Assembly: GCF_003234815.2 (NCBI RefSeq)
Contig: NZ_CP126279.1
Coordinates: 1,550,001 to 1,614,000 of the forward strand
Direction of reading: 5' to 3'
Source: Curtobacterium sp. MCBD17_035
GTDB taxonomy: Bacteria; Actinomycetota; Actinomycetes; Actinomycetales; Microbacteriaceae
Length of the DNA stretch: 64,000 nucleotides
Of this stretch, positions 48,003-56,136 are shown in pieces (position 1 is the first letter of the stretch; each line of letters opens with the position of its first letter). The translations under genes and the position numbers were made by a program. The notes under the pieces are model-generated. The model was not told the DNA's origin. It worked only from the letters and a program-made list of their open reading frames with translations, and did not search any database.

Positions 48003-48446
48003 ATGGCACTCGACGGCATCACCGGCACCGTGGACACGGCCGCCCAGGCATCAGCGCTCGCGGCGAACCCGACGACGACCTCGTCGACGATGGACTCGCA
48101 GATGTTCCTCAAGCTGCTCGTCACGCAGCTGCAGAACCAGGACCCGTCGAGCCCGATGGACACGAACGCCATGATCAGCCAGCAGACGCAGATGGCGATG
48201 ATGGAGCAGATGACGAACCAGACGTCGACCGCGAACGAGAACTTCTCGCTCCAGATGCGGATCGCCGCCGCCAACCTCGTCGGCAAGCAGGTCTCCTACA
48301 CCGACGCGACGACCGGCACCGACGTGACCGGCACCGCCACCGCCGTCTCGTACGCCGGGAGCGTCCCGCAGGTGACCGTCAACGGGAAGGAGGTCGCTCT
48401 GGACAGCGTCTCCGGCGTCACGACCACGACCAGCAGCGGGTCCTGA
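48003..48446 (+). CDS. flgD: Flagellar hook assembly scaffold FlgD
   Basis: 147-residue hook cap protein. The conserved N-terminal part is MDSQMFLKLLVTQLQNQDPS then PMDTNAMISQQTQMAMMEQM. Only a short C-terminal part (LVGKQVSYTDATTG, VPQVTVNGKEVALDSVSGV) follows, so it is shorter than proteobacterial FlgD (about 230) and lacks the FlgD-Ig domain. The start has GAAGGA upstream. flgE follows after 154 bp. Confidence 0.93.
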   Translation: MALDGITGTVDTAAQASALAANPTTTSSTMDSQMFLKLLVTQLQNQDPSSPMDTNAMISQQTQMAMMEQMTNQTSTANENFSLQMRIAAANLVGKQVSYTDATTGTDVTGTATAVSYAGSVPQVTVNGKEVALDSVSGVTTTTSSGS

Positions 48447-48600
48447 GGGCCCCGCACCTCCCCGGGCCCTGCCCGCACGACCACCCCGGCCAGGACGGCC
48501 GGTCGGACCACCACCGCACAGCACGGACGCGCCGCGGAGACCACCACTTCCGTCACCGACGGCGAGCCAGCCGGCCCGTCGCCCTCCGAAAGGACGCACC

Positions 48601-49776
48601 ATGCTCCGCTCGCTGTACTCCGGGATCTCCGGACTCCGCTCCCACCAGGAGATGCTCGACGTCACGGGCAACAACATCGCCAACGTCAACACGGCCGGCT
48701 TCAAGTCGTCGACGACCGTGTTCCAGGACACCCTGTCGCAGATGACCCAGGGTGCGGGCTCCCCGCAGTCCGGCCTCGGCGGCACGAACCCGGCCCAGAT
48801 CGGCCTCGGCGTGCAGGTCGCCGGCGTCTCGACGAACTTCGCGCAGGGCTCGGCCGAGGCGACCGGCAAGGCCACCGACCTCATGATCTCCGGCGACGGG
48901 TTCTTCGTCACCCGGCAGGGCAACGACACCGTCTACACGCGAGCGGGGTCGTTCGACTTCGACGCGCAGGGCCGACTGACCACGCCGGACGGGAAGATCG
49001 TCCAGGGCTACTCGGCCACCAACGGCGTCGTCGACGACGGCGGCCAGCTCGGCGACATCACGCTGCCGCTGACCGCAGCGGCACCCGCTGCCGTGACGAC
49101 CTCGGCCACGGTCGACGGCAACCTGCCGTCGGACACCGCGACCGGACAGGTGATCACCCGCGACAGCGACGTGTACGACGCGTCCGGCACCAAGCACGCG
49201 ATGACGCTCGCGTTCACGAAGACCGCCGCGGGCTGGAACGTCAGCGGCACCGACGGTGAGGGCAACGCCGCGTCCGGCACGATCACGTTCGGCGCCGACG
49301 GCAAGATCAGCGGCGGTGGGACGCTGAAGATCGGTGGTATCACCGCTGACATGACCCAGCTCACCGGGTTCGCCACGCTCTCGACCGCGTCGATCAGCAG
49401 CCAGAACGGCCACGCGGCCGGCACCCTCAAGGGCTTCTCCATCTCGCAGGACGGCACGCTCGTCGGCCAGTTCTCGAACGGCTCGACCGAGGCGCTCGGC
49501 CGCATCGCCCTGGCGTCGTTCGCGAACCCGGGTGGCCTCGAGAAGGTCGGCGACTCCGGCTACCGCGCCACGGCGAACTCGGGTTCGGCGCAGGTCGGGA
49601 GCCCCACGTCCGGCAGCCTCGGCTCGCTCGCGTCGGGCACGCTCGAGATGTCGAACGTGGACCTCTCGCAGGAGTTCACGAACCTCATCGTCGCCCAGCG
49701 TGGGTTCCAGGCGAACGCCCGCATCATCACGACGTCCGACTCCGTGCTCGAGGAGCTGACGAACCTCAAGCGCTGA
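48601..49776 (+). CDS. flgE: Flagellar hook protein FlgE
   Basis: 391-residue hook subunit. N-terminal MLRSLYSGISGLRSHQEMLD and VTGNNIANVNTAGFKSSTTV, the central DLMISGDGFFVTRQGNDTVY with TRAGSFDFDAQGRL, and the C-terminal VDLSQEFTNLIVAQRGFQAN are all present. The ATG has GAAAGGA upstream. The 154-bp gap before it holds no recognised feature. No flgF or flgG homologue is seen in the window. Confidence 0.95.
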   Translation: MLRSLYSGISGLRSHQEMLDVTGNNIANVNTAGFKSSTTVFQDTLSQMTQGAGSPQSGLGGTNPAQIGLGVQVAGVSTNFAQGSAEATGKATDLMISGDGFFVTRQGNDTVYTRAGSFDFDAQGRLTTPDGKIVQGYSATNGVVDDGGQLGDITLPLTAAAPAAVTTSATVDGNLPSDTATGQVITRDSDVYDASGTKHAMTLAFTKTAAGWNVSGTDGEGNAASGTITFGADGKISGGGTLKIGGITADMTQLTGFATLSTASISSQNGHAAGTLKGFSISQDGTLVGQFSNGSTEALGRIALASFANPGGLEKVGDSGYRATANSGSAQVGSPTSGSLGSLASGTLEMSNVDLSQEFTNLIVAQRGFQANARIITTSDSVLEELTNLKR

Positions 49777-49791
49777 CGCGCACGCCGCGCG

Positions 49792-49847
49792 GCCGGGAGG
49801 CCCGGCGGACGTCCGGTTCACCGGTCACGTCCGCCGGGCCTCCCGGC
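49792..49847 (+). terminator. Strong terminator after flgE
   Basis: A perfect 21-bp stem (starting GCCGGGAGGCCCGGCGGACG) with a 14-base loop begins 15 bases after the flgE stop. It is the most stable hairpin in the window and marks the edge of the non-flagellar block. Confidence 0.9.
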
Positions 49848-49903
49848 ATGTGCGCGGTCACCGGCGCGCCGCTGCCCCTCGGGTGCTGGGAATTCGAAGC
49901 ACC

Positions 49904-49909
49904 TACGAT
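49904..49909 (+). promoter_or_regulatory. -10 element placed for leaderless marR transcription
   Basis: TACGAT lies six bases before the marR ATG. The only purine-rich run, GGAGGG, abuts the start codon and is too close to act as a normal Shine-Dalgarno site. A TTCGAA palindrome lies eight bases upstream of the box. Confidence 0.45.
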
Positions 49910-49915
49910 GGAGGG

Positions 49916-50446
49916 ATGCCCGTCGACGAAGCCCGACCCCTGCTCGACCCCGTCGAACTCGACGCGTACTTCGCGCTCATCGAGGTGAGCAGTCTGCTGC
50001 GCCACACGGTCGAGCAGCAGCTGCGTGAGGCCGGCGACCTCAGCTACGTGCAGTTCCAGCTCCTCGCCACGCTGGGCGACGCTCCGGACGGCAGCCGCCG
50101 GATGACCGAACTCGCCGACGGCGTCGTCTACAGCCGGAGCGGCCTCACCTACCAGGTGGGGCTGCTCGAGCGGGCCGGGCTCGTCGCCCGGAGCACCTCG
50201 GCCGAGGACGAGCGCGGCGTCACCGTGACGGTCACCGACGCGGGTCGCGCCGTGCTCGCCCGCGTGTTCCCGGGCCACGTCGCGGTCCTCCGCGAGCTGT
50301 TCCTCGAGCCGCTCGGCCACGACGACATCGAGGCGCTGTCCCGCGTCCTCGCCCGCGTCCGCGATCACATGCGCACCATCCCGCCCCGTTCCGCCCGGCC
50401 GCGGCGCACCCGTGCCGCACGGCGCGACACGCCGAGCGGCGACTGA
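49916..50446 (+). CDS. MarR family transcriptional regulator
   Basis: 176-residue winged-helix repressor. Helical dimer part LIEVSSLLRHTVEQQLREAG, recognition region RRMTELADGVVYSRSGLTYQ and the wing with TSAEDERGVTVTVTDAGRAV match MarR proteins that respond to aromatics or oxidants. The Arg-rich tail is unusual. No divergent target gene is adjacent, and it is followed by the ECF sigma gene after 47 bp. Confidence 0.9.
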   Translation: MPVDEARPLLDPVELDAYFALIEVSSLLRHTVEQQLREAGDLSYVQFQLLATLGDAPDGSRRMTELADGVVYSRSGLTYQVGLLERAGLVARSTSAEDERGVTVTVTDAGRAVLARVFPGHVAVLRELFLEPLGHDDIEALSRVLARVRDHMRTIPPRSARPRRTRAARRDTPSGD

Positions 50447-50493
50447 CCGGAACGGATCGTGAACCCGATCGCCCGGTCCGTGCAATACCTGGT

Positions 50494-51072
50494 GTGAGCA
50501 CCGACAGCGACATCATCCGGCGGACCCTGGAACGGCCCGCCGAGTTCGCCCAGCTGTACGACCGGCACGCCCCGGCGATCCACCGGTTCGCAGCGCGCCG
50601 CGCGGGACCCGACGTGGCCGAGGACCTGGTGTCCGAGACCTTCACCGTCGCGTTCGAGCGCCGGACCGCGTACGACCTCGACCGCGCGGACGCCCTGCCC
50701 TGGCTGTACGGCATCGTCACGACGCTGCTGAAACGGCACCGTCGGATCGAGGCGCGGCTCTGGGCGAGCGCCCGGGCCGACCCGACCGCGCTCGTCACCG
50801 AGCACGACCACGAGGCGCTCGAGGCCGAACTCGCGGTCCGCCGACTGCGCTCCGCGATCCAGCGGATGCCCGCCCGCGACCGCGACGTGCTGCTGCTCTA
50901 CGCCTGGGCCGACCTCGACTACGAGGGCGTCGCCCTGGCGCTGGACGTTCCCGTCGGGACCGTCCGCTCACGACTCAACCGAGCACGCCGCACGCTGCGT
51001 GCCGCTGCAGGCCGCGACGCGGCTCAGGAGGTGGAACATGGACGAGTTGACACTGCTCCGGTCCGTTCGTGA
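50494..51072 (+). CDS. ECF-type RNA polymerase sigma factor
   Basis: 192-residue sigma factor with region 2 (FAQLYDRHAPAIHRFAARRA, DVAEDLVSETFTVAFERRTA, ALPWLYGIVTTLLKRHRR) and region 4 (RLRSAIQRMPARDRDVLLLY, YEGVALALDVPVGTVRSRLN). Its product overlaps by 35 bases the gene for a membrane-anchored CU044_5270-type protein, a pairing common in actinobacteria and probably a sigma/regulator pair. It starts at GTG without a Shine-Dalgarno sequence. GTGAACC at 50459 and GCAATACC at 50482 could be its own promoter. Confidence 0.9.
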   Translation: MSTDSDIIRRTLERPAEFAQLYDRHAPAIHRFAARRAGPDVAEDLVSETFTVAFERRTAYDLDRADALPWLYGIVTTLLKRHRRIEARLWASARADPTALVTEHDHEALEAELAVRRLRSAIQRMPARDRDVLLLYAWADLDYEGVALALDVPVGTVRSRLNRARRTLRAAAGRDAAQEVEHGRVDTAPVRS

Positions 51073-52078
51073 CGACGTGGAACCGGTCCAGCCGGAGACG
51101 TTGGCACGCGGCCGGGAGGCACTGCTCGCGCACATCGAGCAGGGCACGCCCACACGGGGTCCGGTCCGACGTGGATCCGGTCGGCGCGGCCGCCGTGCCG
51201 GGTGGATCGGCGCCGGTTCCGTCGTCGCCGCGGGCGTCGCGGCGGCCCTCGTCGTCGGGAACGTGATCGGCGTGGCCGGCACCGGACCGCACGGCAGCGC
51301 CGCGCCGGCCGCGGCGGAGGTCCTCACCCACGCCGCCGCCTCGACGACCGCCACGACGGACCCGGTCGTGCACCCCGGTCAGTACCTCGAGGTCGCGACG
51401 CGGGCCGTCTACGCATCCGGGTTCGAGGACGACCACGGCTCCGGCACCTACCTGTCGTCGCAGGACGGCCAGTTGTACGTCCCCGCCGACACGGCCGGTG
51501 ACTGGGTCTGGGTCCGCGACCCGGAGCGGGTGGTGCAGACGTTCGGGCCCGACTCCGAGCGCGCCGCGCGCGTGTCCGACAAGGCGAAGGGGGAGTACCT
51601 GCGCGCAGCCGGTGGTGGGTTCTACGGGAGCCCGGCCGTGGTGTCGCCGTCGGACCTCGCGGCCCTTCCACGGGACCCCGCCGCGCTGCTCCGGCACGCC
51701 TACGACGCCACGAAGGGCCAGGACGACCCGGACCTCGCCGCGTTCGGGTGGATCGCCGACACGCTCCGCAGTGGACTCGCACCGGCGGACCTCCGCGCAG
51801 CCCTGTACAAGGCGGCCGCGGGCATCCCCGGGGTCGTCCTGACCGACCGCCAGGCCAACCTCGAGGGGCGGACCGGCGTCGCGATCGGCTACGCACAGGG
51901 CAACGGCGACCAGCAGGAGCTCATCATCGATCCGTCCACGGGCCTGCTCATCGGCGAACGCGAGGTCGTCACGGGCGGGGCGGCTGCCTCCTGGAAGGTG
52001 CCCGACGGCACCCCCATCGGCTGGACCGCGGTGACCACGAGCGTCGTCGACGCCGCACCGGCCAGGAGCGCCCGGTGA
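51038..52078 (+). CDS. CU044_5270 family membrane-anchored protein
   Basis: 346 residues. The cytoplasmic N-terminus (MDELTLLRSVRDDVEPVQPE, about 1-45) precedes a single membrane helix (about 48-72, WIGAGSVVAAGVAAALVVGN). The extracytoplasmic domain has GQYLEVATRAVY, DPAALLRHAYDATKG, FGWIADTLRSGLAPADLRAA and VVLTDRQANLEGRTGVAIGY, a pattern of CU044_5270 proteins. The topology fits a sensor or anti-sigma-like partner of the overlapping ECF gene, though the family's function is not established. AGGAGGT lies six bases before the ATG. Confidence 0.82.
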   Translation: MDELTLLRSVRDDVEPVQPETLARGREALLAHIEQGTPTRGPVRRGSGRRGRRAGWIGAGSVVAAGVAAALVVGNVIGVAGTGPHGSAAPAAAEVLTHAAASTTATTDPVVHPGQYLEVATRAVYASGFEDDHGSGTYLSSQDGQLYVPADTAGDWVWVRDPERVVQTFGPDSERAARVSDKAKGEYLRAAGGGFYGSPAVVSPSDLAALPRDPAALLRHAYDATKGQDDPDLAAFGWIADTLRSGLAPADLRAALYKAAAGIPGVVLTDRQANLEGRTGVAIGYAQGNGDQQELIIDPSTGLLIGEREVVTGGAAASWKVPDGTPIGWTAVTTSVVDAAPARSAR

Positions 52079-52203
52079 GCGCCGCACCGCAGGTCGAGAC
52101 CGTCGGCGTGGACACCGTGCCGCTCCTGGTGATCCCGACACCGAGGACCCGCTGGGTCGACGTCACCTGGGCACTCGAGCGCGAGGCCGCGAACGGACGA
52201 TGA
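52075..52203 (+). CDS. 42-residue ORF coupled to the CU044_5270-type gene
   Basis: GTG start overlapping the previous stop by four bases (GTGA), 42 codons, third positions almost all G or C as in neighbouring genes. The product (MSAAPQVETVGVDTVPLLVI to ALEREAANGR) has no recognised domain and no membrane helix. Coupling and codon pattern support translation; function unknown. Confidence 0.45.
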   Translation: MSAAPQVETVGVDTVPLLVIPTPRTRWVDVTWALEREAANGR

Positions 52204-52256
52204 CGGCCCGTGCCGGGGAGCGGTACCGCCCGACCACCGGGCGTACGCTCCCCGGC

Positions 52257-52643
52257 ATGACCGCCGCCGACCCCGCGATGCCGACCCTCGTCGCCACCGT
52301 CCTCGACTCGCCGCGCCCCCTGGAGCTCGCCCGCTTCTACGGCGCCCTGACGGGTTGGACGGTGTTCGAGGACGACGACAGCTGGGCCCGGGTCCGTCCT
52401 GACGACGGCCCGGGCCTCTCGGTGCAGCTCGAGCCCGAGTACGTCCCGCCGACCTGGCCCGGCCGATCGGACGCGCCCGGCATGCAACTCCACCTCGACT
52501 TCCTGGTCGAGGACCTGCCTGCCGCGGTCGCGCGAGCCGAGGGGCTCGGCGCACGGCAAGCCGCGTGGCAGCCGACCGAGGACGTCCGGGTGATGCTCGA
52601 CCCCGACGGCCACCCGTTCTGCCTGTTCCTGCCGGGGGCTTGA
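52257..52643 (+). CDS. VOC family (glyoxalase-like) protein
   Basis: 128-residue protein with two beta-alpha-beta-beta-beta modules: LVATVLDSPRPLELARFYGA followed by LTGWTVFEDDDSWARV, and later MQLHLDFLVEDLPAAVARAE with VRVMLDPDGHPFCLF. Metal ligands of glyoxalase I are not all obvious, so it may be a binding or resistance protein. I start it at ATG 52257 because TACGCT lies eight bases upstream and homology begins there; an in-frame ATG at 52200 would add 19 residues. Confidence 0.85.
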   Translation: MTAADPAMPTLVATVLDSPRPLELARFYGALTGWTVFEDDDSWARVRPDDGPGLSVQLEPEYVPPTWPGRSDAPGMQLHLDFLVEDLPAAVARAEGLGARQAAWQPTEDVRVMLDPDGHPFCLFLPGA

Positions 52644-52683
52644 GCGTTCCCGGCTGTCCCCGCCGGTGGTGCGGGCCGGCGGG

Positions 52684-53244
52684 TCAGCTCCCGTCCCCGG
52701 TCGGACGGACGGGCGACGGCGCCGGCCACGCCCCGGCCGGCGCACCGTCCGACCGCCCGTGCTCCGCGGCGAGCCGGTCGGCTCGGCGGAACTCGCCGCG
52801 CCGAGCGATCGCCCCGGCGGCGCCGGCCGCGACCGAGATGGGTACGAACAGGATCGCCGACGGCGGCCAGACGGCGATCGGGACCGCGGCGAGCGTGCCC
52901 GCGAGCACCGAGGTCGCGACGACGTGCACCGCGCGCGAACGGACGGGGCGCATCACCCGGCCCAGTGACCACGTGAACGGCAACGCGACGAGGACGGCGC
53001 CGAAGGCGAACACGGCAGTGAGGCCGTCCATCCAGACGACCCAGAGCAGCATCTGGCCCACGACCTCGTACCAGGGCCCGCCACCGACGCCGATGCCGTC
53101 CGTGAGCGACACGAGCGAGGTCCCCGACAACCCCAGGAGCAGGACGATCGGCAGTGTCACCCCGACGAGCCACCCGTACGCCCGGATCTCGAGCCACCAG
53201 CTGTCGGCCCACGTCCGGGTCCCGTTCTGGCGGTCGGTCATCAT
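52684..53244 (-). CDS. Hypothetical four-helix membrane protein
   Basis: 186 residues with about four membrane segments (AYGWLVGVTLPIVLLLGLSG, VGQMLLWVVWMDGLTAVFAF, TSVLAGTLAAVPIAVWPPSA, ILFVPISVAAGAAGAIA) and a polar tail. No family recognised. Its start overlaps the tetR stop by four bases, so it is probably the tail gene of the tetR unit and possibly a target of that regulator. Confidence 0.7.
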   Translation of the reverse strand: MMTDRQNGTRTWADSWWLEIRAYGWLVGVTLPIVLLLGLSGTSLVSLTDGIGVGGGPWYEVVGQMLLWVVWMDGLTAVFAFGAVLVALPFTWSLGRVMRPVRSRAVHVVATSVLAGTLAAVPIAVWPPSAILFVPISVAAGAAGAIARRGEFRRADRLAAEHGRSDGAPAGAWPAPSPVRPTGDGS

Positions 53245-53915
53245 GCGAGGCGCCCGGCGACGATGCCGACGATCTCGGTGACCGCCGAGCGGAACGGGCG
53301 GATCCGGAGCATCGGGAGTGCGAACCGGAGGACGCGGAGCATCGCGTCGACGAGACGTGCCGTGCGGGCCTGCTCGGCGGAGGTGTCGTAGGTCCAGAAC
53401 AGCGTGAGGAGCAGGTAGCCGGTCCAGAGCGCGATCGGCAGGTCACCCGCGAGGTCGCGGGGGAGCTGTTGCCGCGCAGCGTCGACGGCCTCGCGGAACA
53501 GCCCGAGCACGAGGTCCCGCGCGGCGGACGACTCGGTGGACAGCGGGTTGATCGGGGAGCCGGGCGCCATCGCGGCCGCGAGGAACTGCGGGGCGATCGC
53601 GTGGTAGCCGCGGAGGTTCGCGAGCCCGGTCCGGACGACGATGCCCACCCGTGCCGTCAGATCGTCCTCCACGGCGAGCTGCGGGAGCGCGACCGCGCGG
53701 TGCTCCTGCTGCACGTCGACGTAGAGCTCCTGGACCAGGTGGTCTTTCGTCGGGAAGTGGTAGTAGGCGTTCCCGACGGAGAGTCCGGCGTCGGTCGCGA
53801 TGCCTCGCATGGTCGTACCGTCGTAGCCACGCTCGCGGAGTGACCGCAGCGCGACCTCGCGGATGTGCGCCCGTGTGCGGCTGCGCTTCGACTCCCGGTC
53901 CTCGTTTTCGAACAT
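53241..53915 (-). CDS. TetR/AcrR family transcriptional regulator
   Basis: 224-residue repressor. The N-terminal HTH domain (about 10-58) has RAHIREVALRSLRERGYDGT and GLSVGNAYYHFPTKDHLVQE. The C-terminal ligand domain is large and hydrophobic. The ATG at 53915 lies inside a 22-bp near-perfect palindrome, the likely self-operator. It starts two bases after the stop of a Gfo/Idh/MocA gene on the same strand, so it could be transcribed both from its own promoter and by read-through. Confidence 0.9.
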   Translation of the reverse strand: MFENEDRESKRSRTRAHIREVALRSLRERGYDGTTMRGIATDAGLSVGNAYYHFPTKDHLVQELYVDVQQEHRAVALPQLAVEDDLTARVGIVVRTGLANLRGYHAIAPQFLAAAMAPGSPINPLSTESSAARDLVLGLFREAVDAARQQLPRDLAGDLPIALWTGYLLLTLFWTYDTSAEQARTARLVDAMLRVLRFALPMLRIRPFRSAVTEIVGIVAGRLA

Positions 53916-53925
53916 GTTCAAAAAC
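53904..53925. promoter_or_regulatory. 22-bp palindrome over the tetR start, probable TetR operator
   Basis: On the minus strand GTTTTTGAACATGTTCGAAA followed by AC; 10 of 11 base pairs are symmetric about GAACATGTTC. It spans the stop codon of the upstream dehydrogenase gene and the ATG of tetR. TetR-family operators commonly have this form and place. Confidence 0.7.
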
Positions 53926-54979
53926 TAGCGCGCGATGCGTTCCGCCGTCCAGCTTCCGGGACGGCGTCGTCCAGTGCGTCACCGTCGACCGGCTCCGTCC
54001 CTCCGGACCGTGCGGCTCGGCGGATGGCATCCACCACATCGAGGTTCGCGACGATGTCGTCGCCGCGCCCGTACGCCGTGCTCGGATCGGGGACGCCGGC
54101 ACCGACACGACGGACGAAGGCGTCGAGCTGGTGGTCGAAGCTCGTGCCGCCGGCGACCGTCGTCATCGTCGGAGCGCCGTGTCGGGGGATGACACGGAGG
54201 CTGTTTCCGTGGTGCGGCACGATCGGTCCCGTCACCGTCACCTCGGCCCCCGCGAGTTGGAGCGTGAGGGACACCGGATCGTCCTGGTCGAACGAGCAGT
54301 GGATGCTGGCGGTGGTGCCCGTGGGGAAGCGCAGCGTCGCGATCGTGTCCGAGTCCGCGCCGCTCGGGTTCCACCGCTGACGGGCGGTCACCTCGCTCGG
54401 CTCCGCGTCGAACAGGAGTCGCGACCAGTGCACGGCGTACACGCCGTTGTGGAGGAGGGCACCGCCTCCGAGCGCGGCGACGTGCAGGATCGACTGCGGA
54501 TCGTACGGGCGGGTGCCGTTGACAGATGAGCTGATCGACGAGAGCGGCCCGTACCGGCCGTCCCCGACCAGCGTCCGGAGTGCGTCGAACAGCGGGTGGA
54601 AGCGGTAGTGGAACCCCTCCATGACGAGCCGCCCCGAGTCCGCCGCGACGGCGACGATCGCGCGACCCTCGGCGCCGCTCACACCGATCGGTTTTTCGCA
54701 CAACACGTGTTTGCCCGCGCGGAGCGCCGCGATCGTCCACCGTGCGTGTTCGGCCGCGGCGTTCGCTATGTACACCGCGTCGACGTCGGCGTCGGCGAGG
54801 ACGTCCTCGTAGTGCTCCGACGCGCGCGGGATGTCCCACGTCCGCGCGTACTCCGCGGCTGCCCCGGGGCGACGCGCCGCGACCCGCGCGACGCGCACGT
54901 CCGGACGACGTGCGGCAGGCTCGAGCAACCCGGATGGACCGATCGTCGACGCCCCGATCATCCCGAACGTCAATGACAT
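53918..54979 (-). CDS. Gfo/Idh/MocA family dehydrogenase (downstream copy)
   Basis: 353-residue NAD(P)-dependent oxidoreductase acting on sugars or cyclitols. N-terminal Rossmann domain LTFGMIGASTIGPSGLLEPA, then VDAVYIANAAAEHARWTIAA and the conserved LRAGKHVLCEKPIGVSGAEG (Lys in EKP). The C-terminal domain has LHNGVYAVHWSRLLF where the catalytic GG..D.GxH pattern is usual. The ATG has GAGGGAG upstream. It follows the other dehydrogenase by 59 bp. Confidence 0.9.
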   Translation of the reverse strand: MSLTFGMIGASTIGPSGLLEPAARRPDVRVARVAARRPGAAAEYARTWDIPRASEHYEDVLADADVDAVYIANAAAEHARWTIAALRAGKHVLCEKPIGVSGAEGRAIVAVAADSGRLVMEGFHYRFHPLFDALRTLVGDGRYGPLSSISSSVNGTRPYDPQSILHVAALGGGALLHNGVYAVHWSRLLFDAEPSEVTARQRWNPSGADSDTIATLRFPTGTTASIHCSFDQDDPVSLTLQLAGAEVTVTGPIVPHHGNSLRVIPRHGAPTMTTVAGGTSFDHQLDAFVRRVGAGVPDPSTAYGRGDDIVANLDVVDAIRRAARSGGTEPVDGDALDDAVPEAGRRNASRASF

Positions 54980-55038
54980 GCTCGCTCCCTCGTGGCTCAT
55001 CTCGGTGTTCGTGTTCGCTCCGCGCGACGCGCGGACGC

Positions 55039-56136
55039 TCACCAGGTGTCGGGACGCGCTCCCAGCGGGACGGGCTCCGGTCGCTCGACGCGCGACGCGA
55101 TCTCGATGACGCGGTGCTCGACGGCGGCACGGGTGATCGACTCCATCACGTCGAGCACGTGGAACGCGAGCGCGCCGGAGGCCCGGTGCGGCCGGCCGGT
55201 GGCGATCGCGTGGGCCATGTCCGCGAGGCCGTGACCGCGGCCCGCGTCGGCGTACCCGCCGGCGACCGGGAGCTCCCGCCACGCGTCGCTCCCGGCGACG
55301 AACACCGACACGGGGTCCGAGAAGCGGTTGGGGTCGGGCACACCCAGCGTGCCCGCGGTGCCGTACACCTCGAACAGGGGTGCGCGGGTCGCCCAGACCT
55401 CGAACGACATCGTGACGGTCGAGACGCTGCCGTCGACGTGCTCGAGGATCGCGACGACGTGGGTGTCGACCGACACGTCGATGCCCGTCCCGGCCGCCGG
55501 GCCCGTACCGATCGTGCGCCGGCGGTCCGATCGCGTCGCACTCGCGCTCACCCGGGCGACGGGGCCGAGGAAGGTCACGAGGCTCGACAGGGAGTAGGGA
55601 CCCATGTCGAAGAGCGGACCCCCGCCCGGCTGGTAGTAGAACCCCGGCGCGGGGTGCCACAGCTCGTGCCCGGGCGCGCTCCAGGCGACGGCGGCACCGA
55701 CGGGTGTGCCGATGAGCCCGTCGTCGATCGCGGCCCGTGCGGTCTGGATGCCGGTACCGAGCACGGTGTCCGGGGCGCTGCCCACCCGGACGCCCGCGCG
55801 CGCGGCGGCCTCGAGCACCGGGGCGGCCTCGGCGGTCGAGAGCGCGAGCGGCTTCTCGCCGTACACGTGCTTGCCGGCCGCGACGGCGCGTGTGGCCACG
55901 GACGCGTGTGCGGCGGGGATCGTCAGGTTGAGCACCACGTCGACGTCGGGCGAGGTCAGGAGGTCGTCGACCGCGAGTGCCTGCACGCCCGCAGCGGCGG
56001 CGACGGCAGCCGCACGGTCCTCCAGGACGTCCGCGACGGCGGTGAGCCGGAGTCCGGGCAGGGACGGCAGGTCGGCGAGGTACTGGGCGCTGATGGTGCC
56101 CACGCCGACCAGGCCGACGCGCATCGGGGCGGTCAT
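55039..56136 (-). CDS. Gfo/Idh/MocA family dehydrogenase (upstream copy)
   Basis: 365 residues. Rossmann motif RVGLVGVGTISAQYLADL, then VDVVLNLTIPAAHASVATRA, AAGKHVYGEKPLALSTAEAA and the C-terminal GGGPLFDMGPYSLSSLVTFL, with Asp and Tyr of the usual catalytic triplet region. It is clearly different from the neighbouring copy (GGGPLFDMGPY against GGGALLHNGVY), so the two probably act on different substrates or in succession. The ATG overlaps the hydrolase stop by four bases. Confidence 0.9.
   Translation of the reverse strand: MTAPMRVGLVGVGTISAQYLADLPSLPGLRLTAVADVLEDRAAAVAAAAGVQALAVDDLLTSPDVDVVLNLTIPAAHASVATRAVAAGKHVYGEKPLALSTAEAAPVLEAAARAGVRVGSAPDTVLGTGIQTARAAIDDGLIGTPVGAAVAWSAPGHELWHPAPGFYYQPGGGPLFDMGPYSLSSLVTFLGPVARVSASATRSDRRRTIGTGPAAGTGIDVSVDTHVVAILEHVDGSVSTVTMSFEVWATRAPLFEVYGTAGTLGVPDPNRFSDPVSVFVAGSDAWRELPVAGGYADAGRGHGLADMAHAIATGRPHRASGALAFHVLDVMESITRAAVEHRVIEIASRVERPEPVPLGARPDTW

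Noticed and set aside
46340..48286. 648-codon minus-strand ORF opposite fliK
   Set aside because: Mirrors the low-complexity fliK sequence and crosses the fliK-flgD boundary; no family match.
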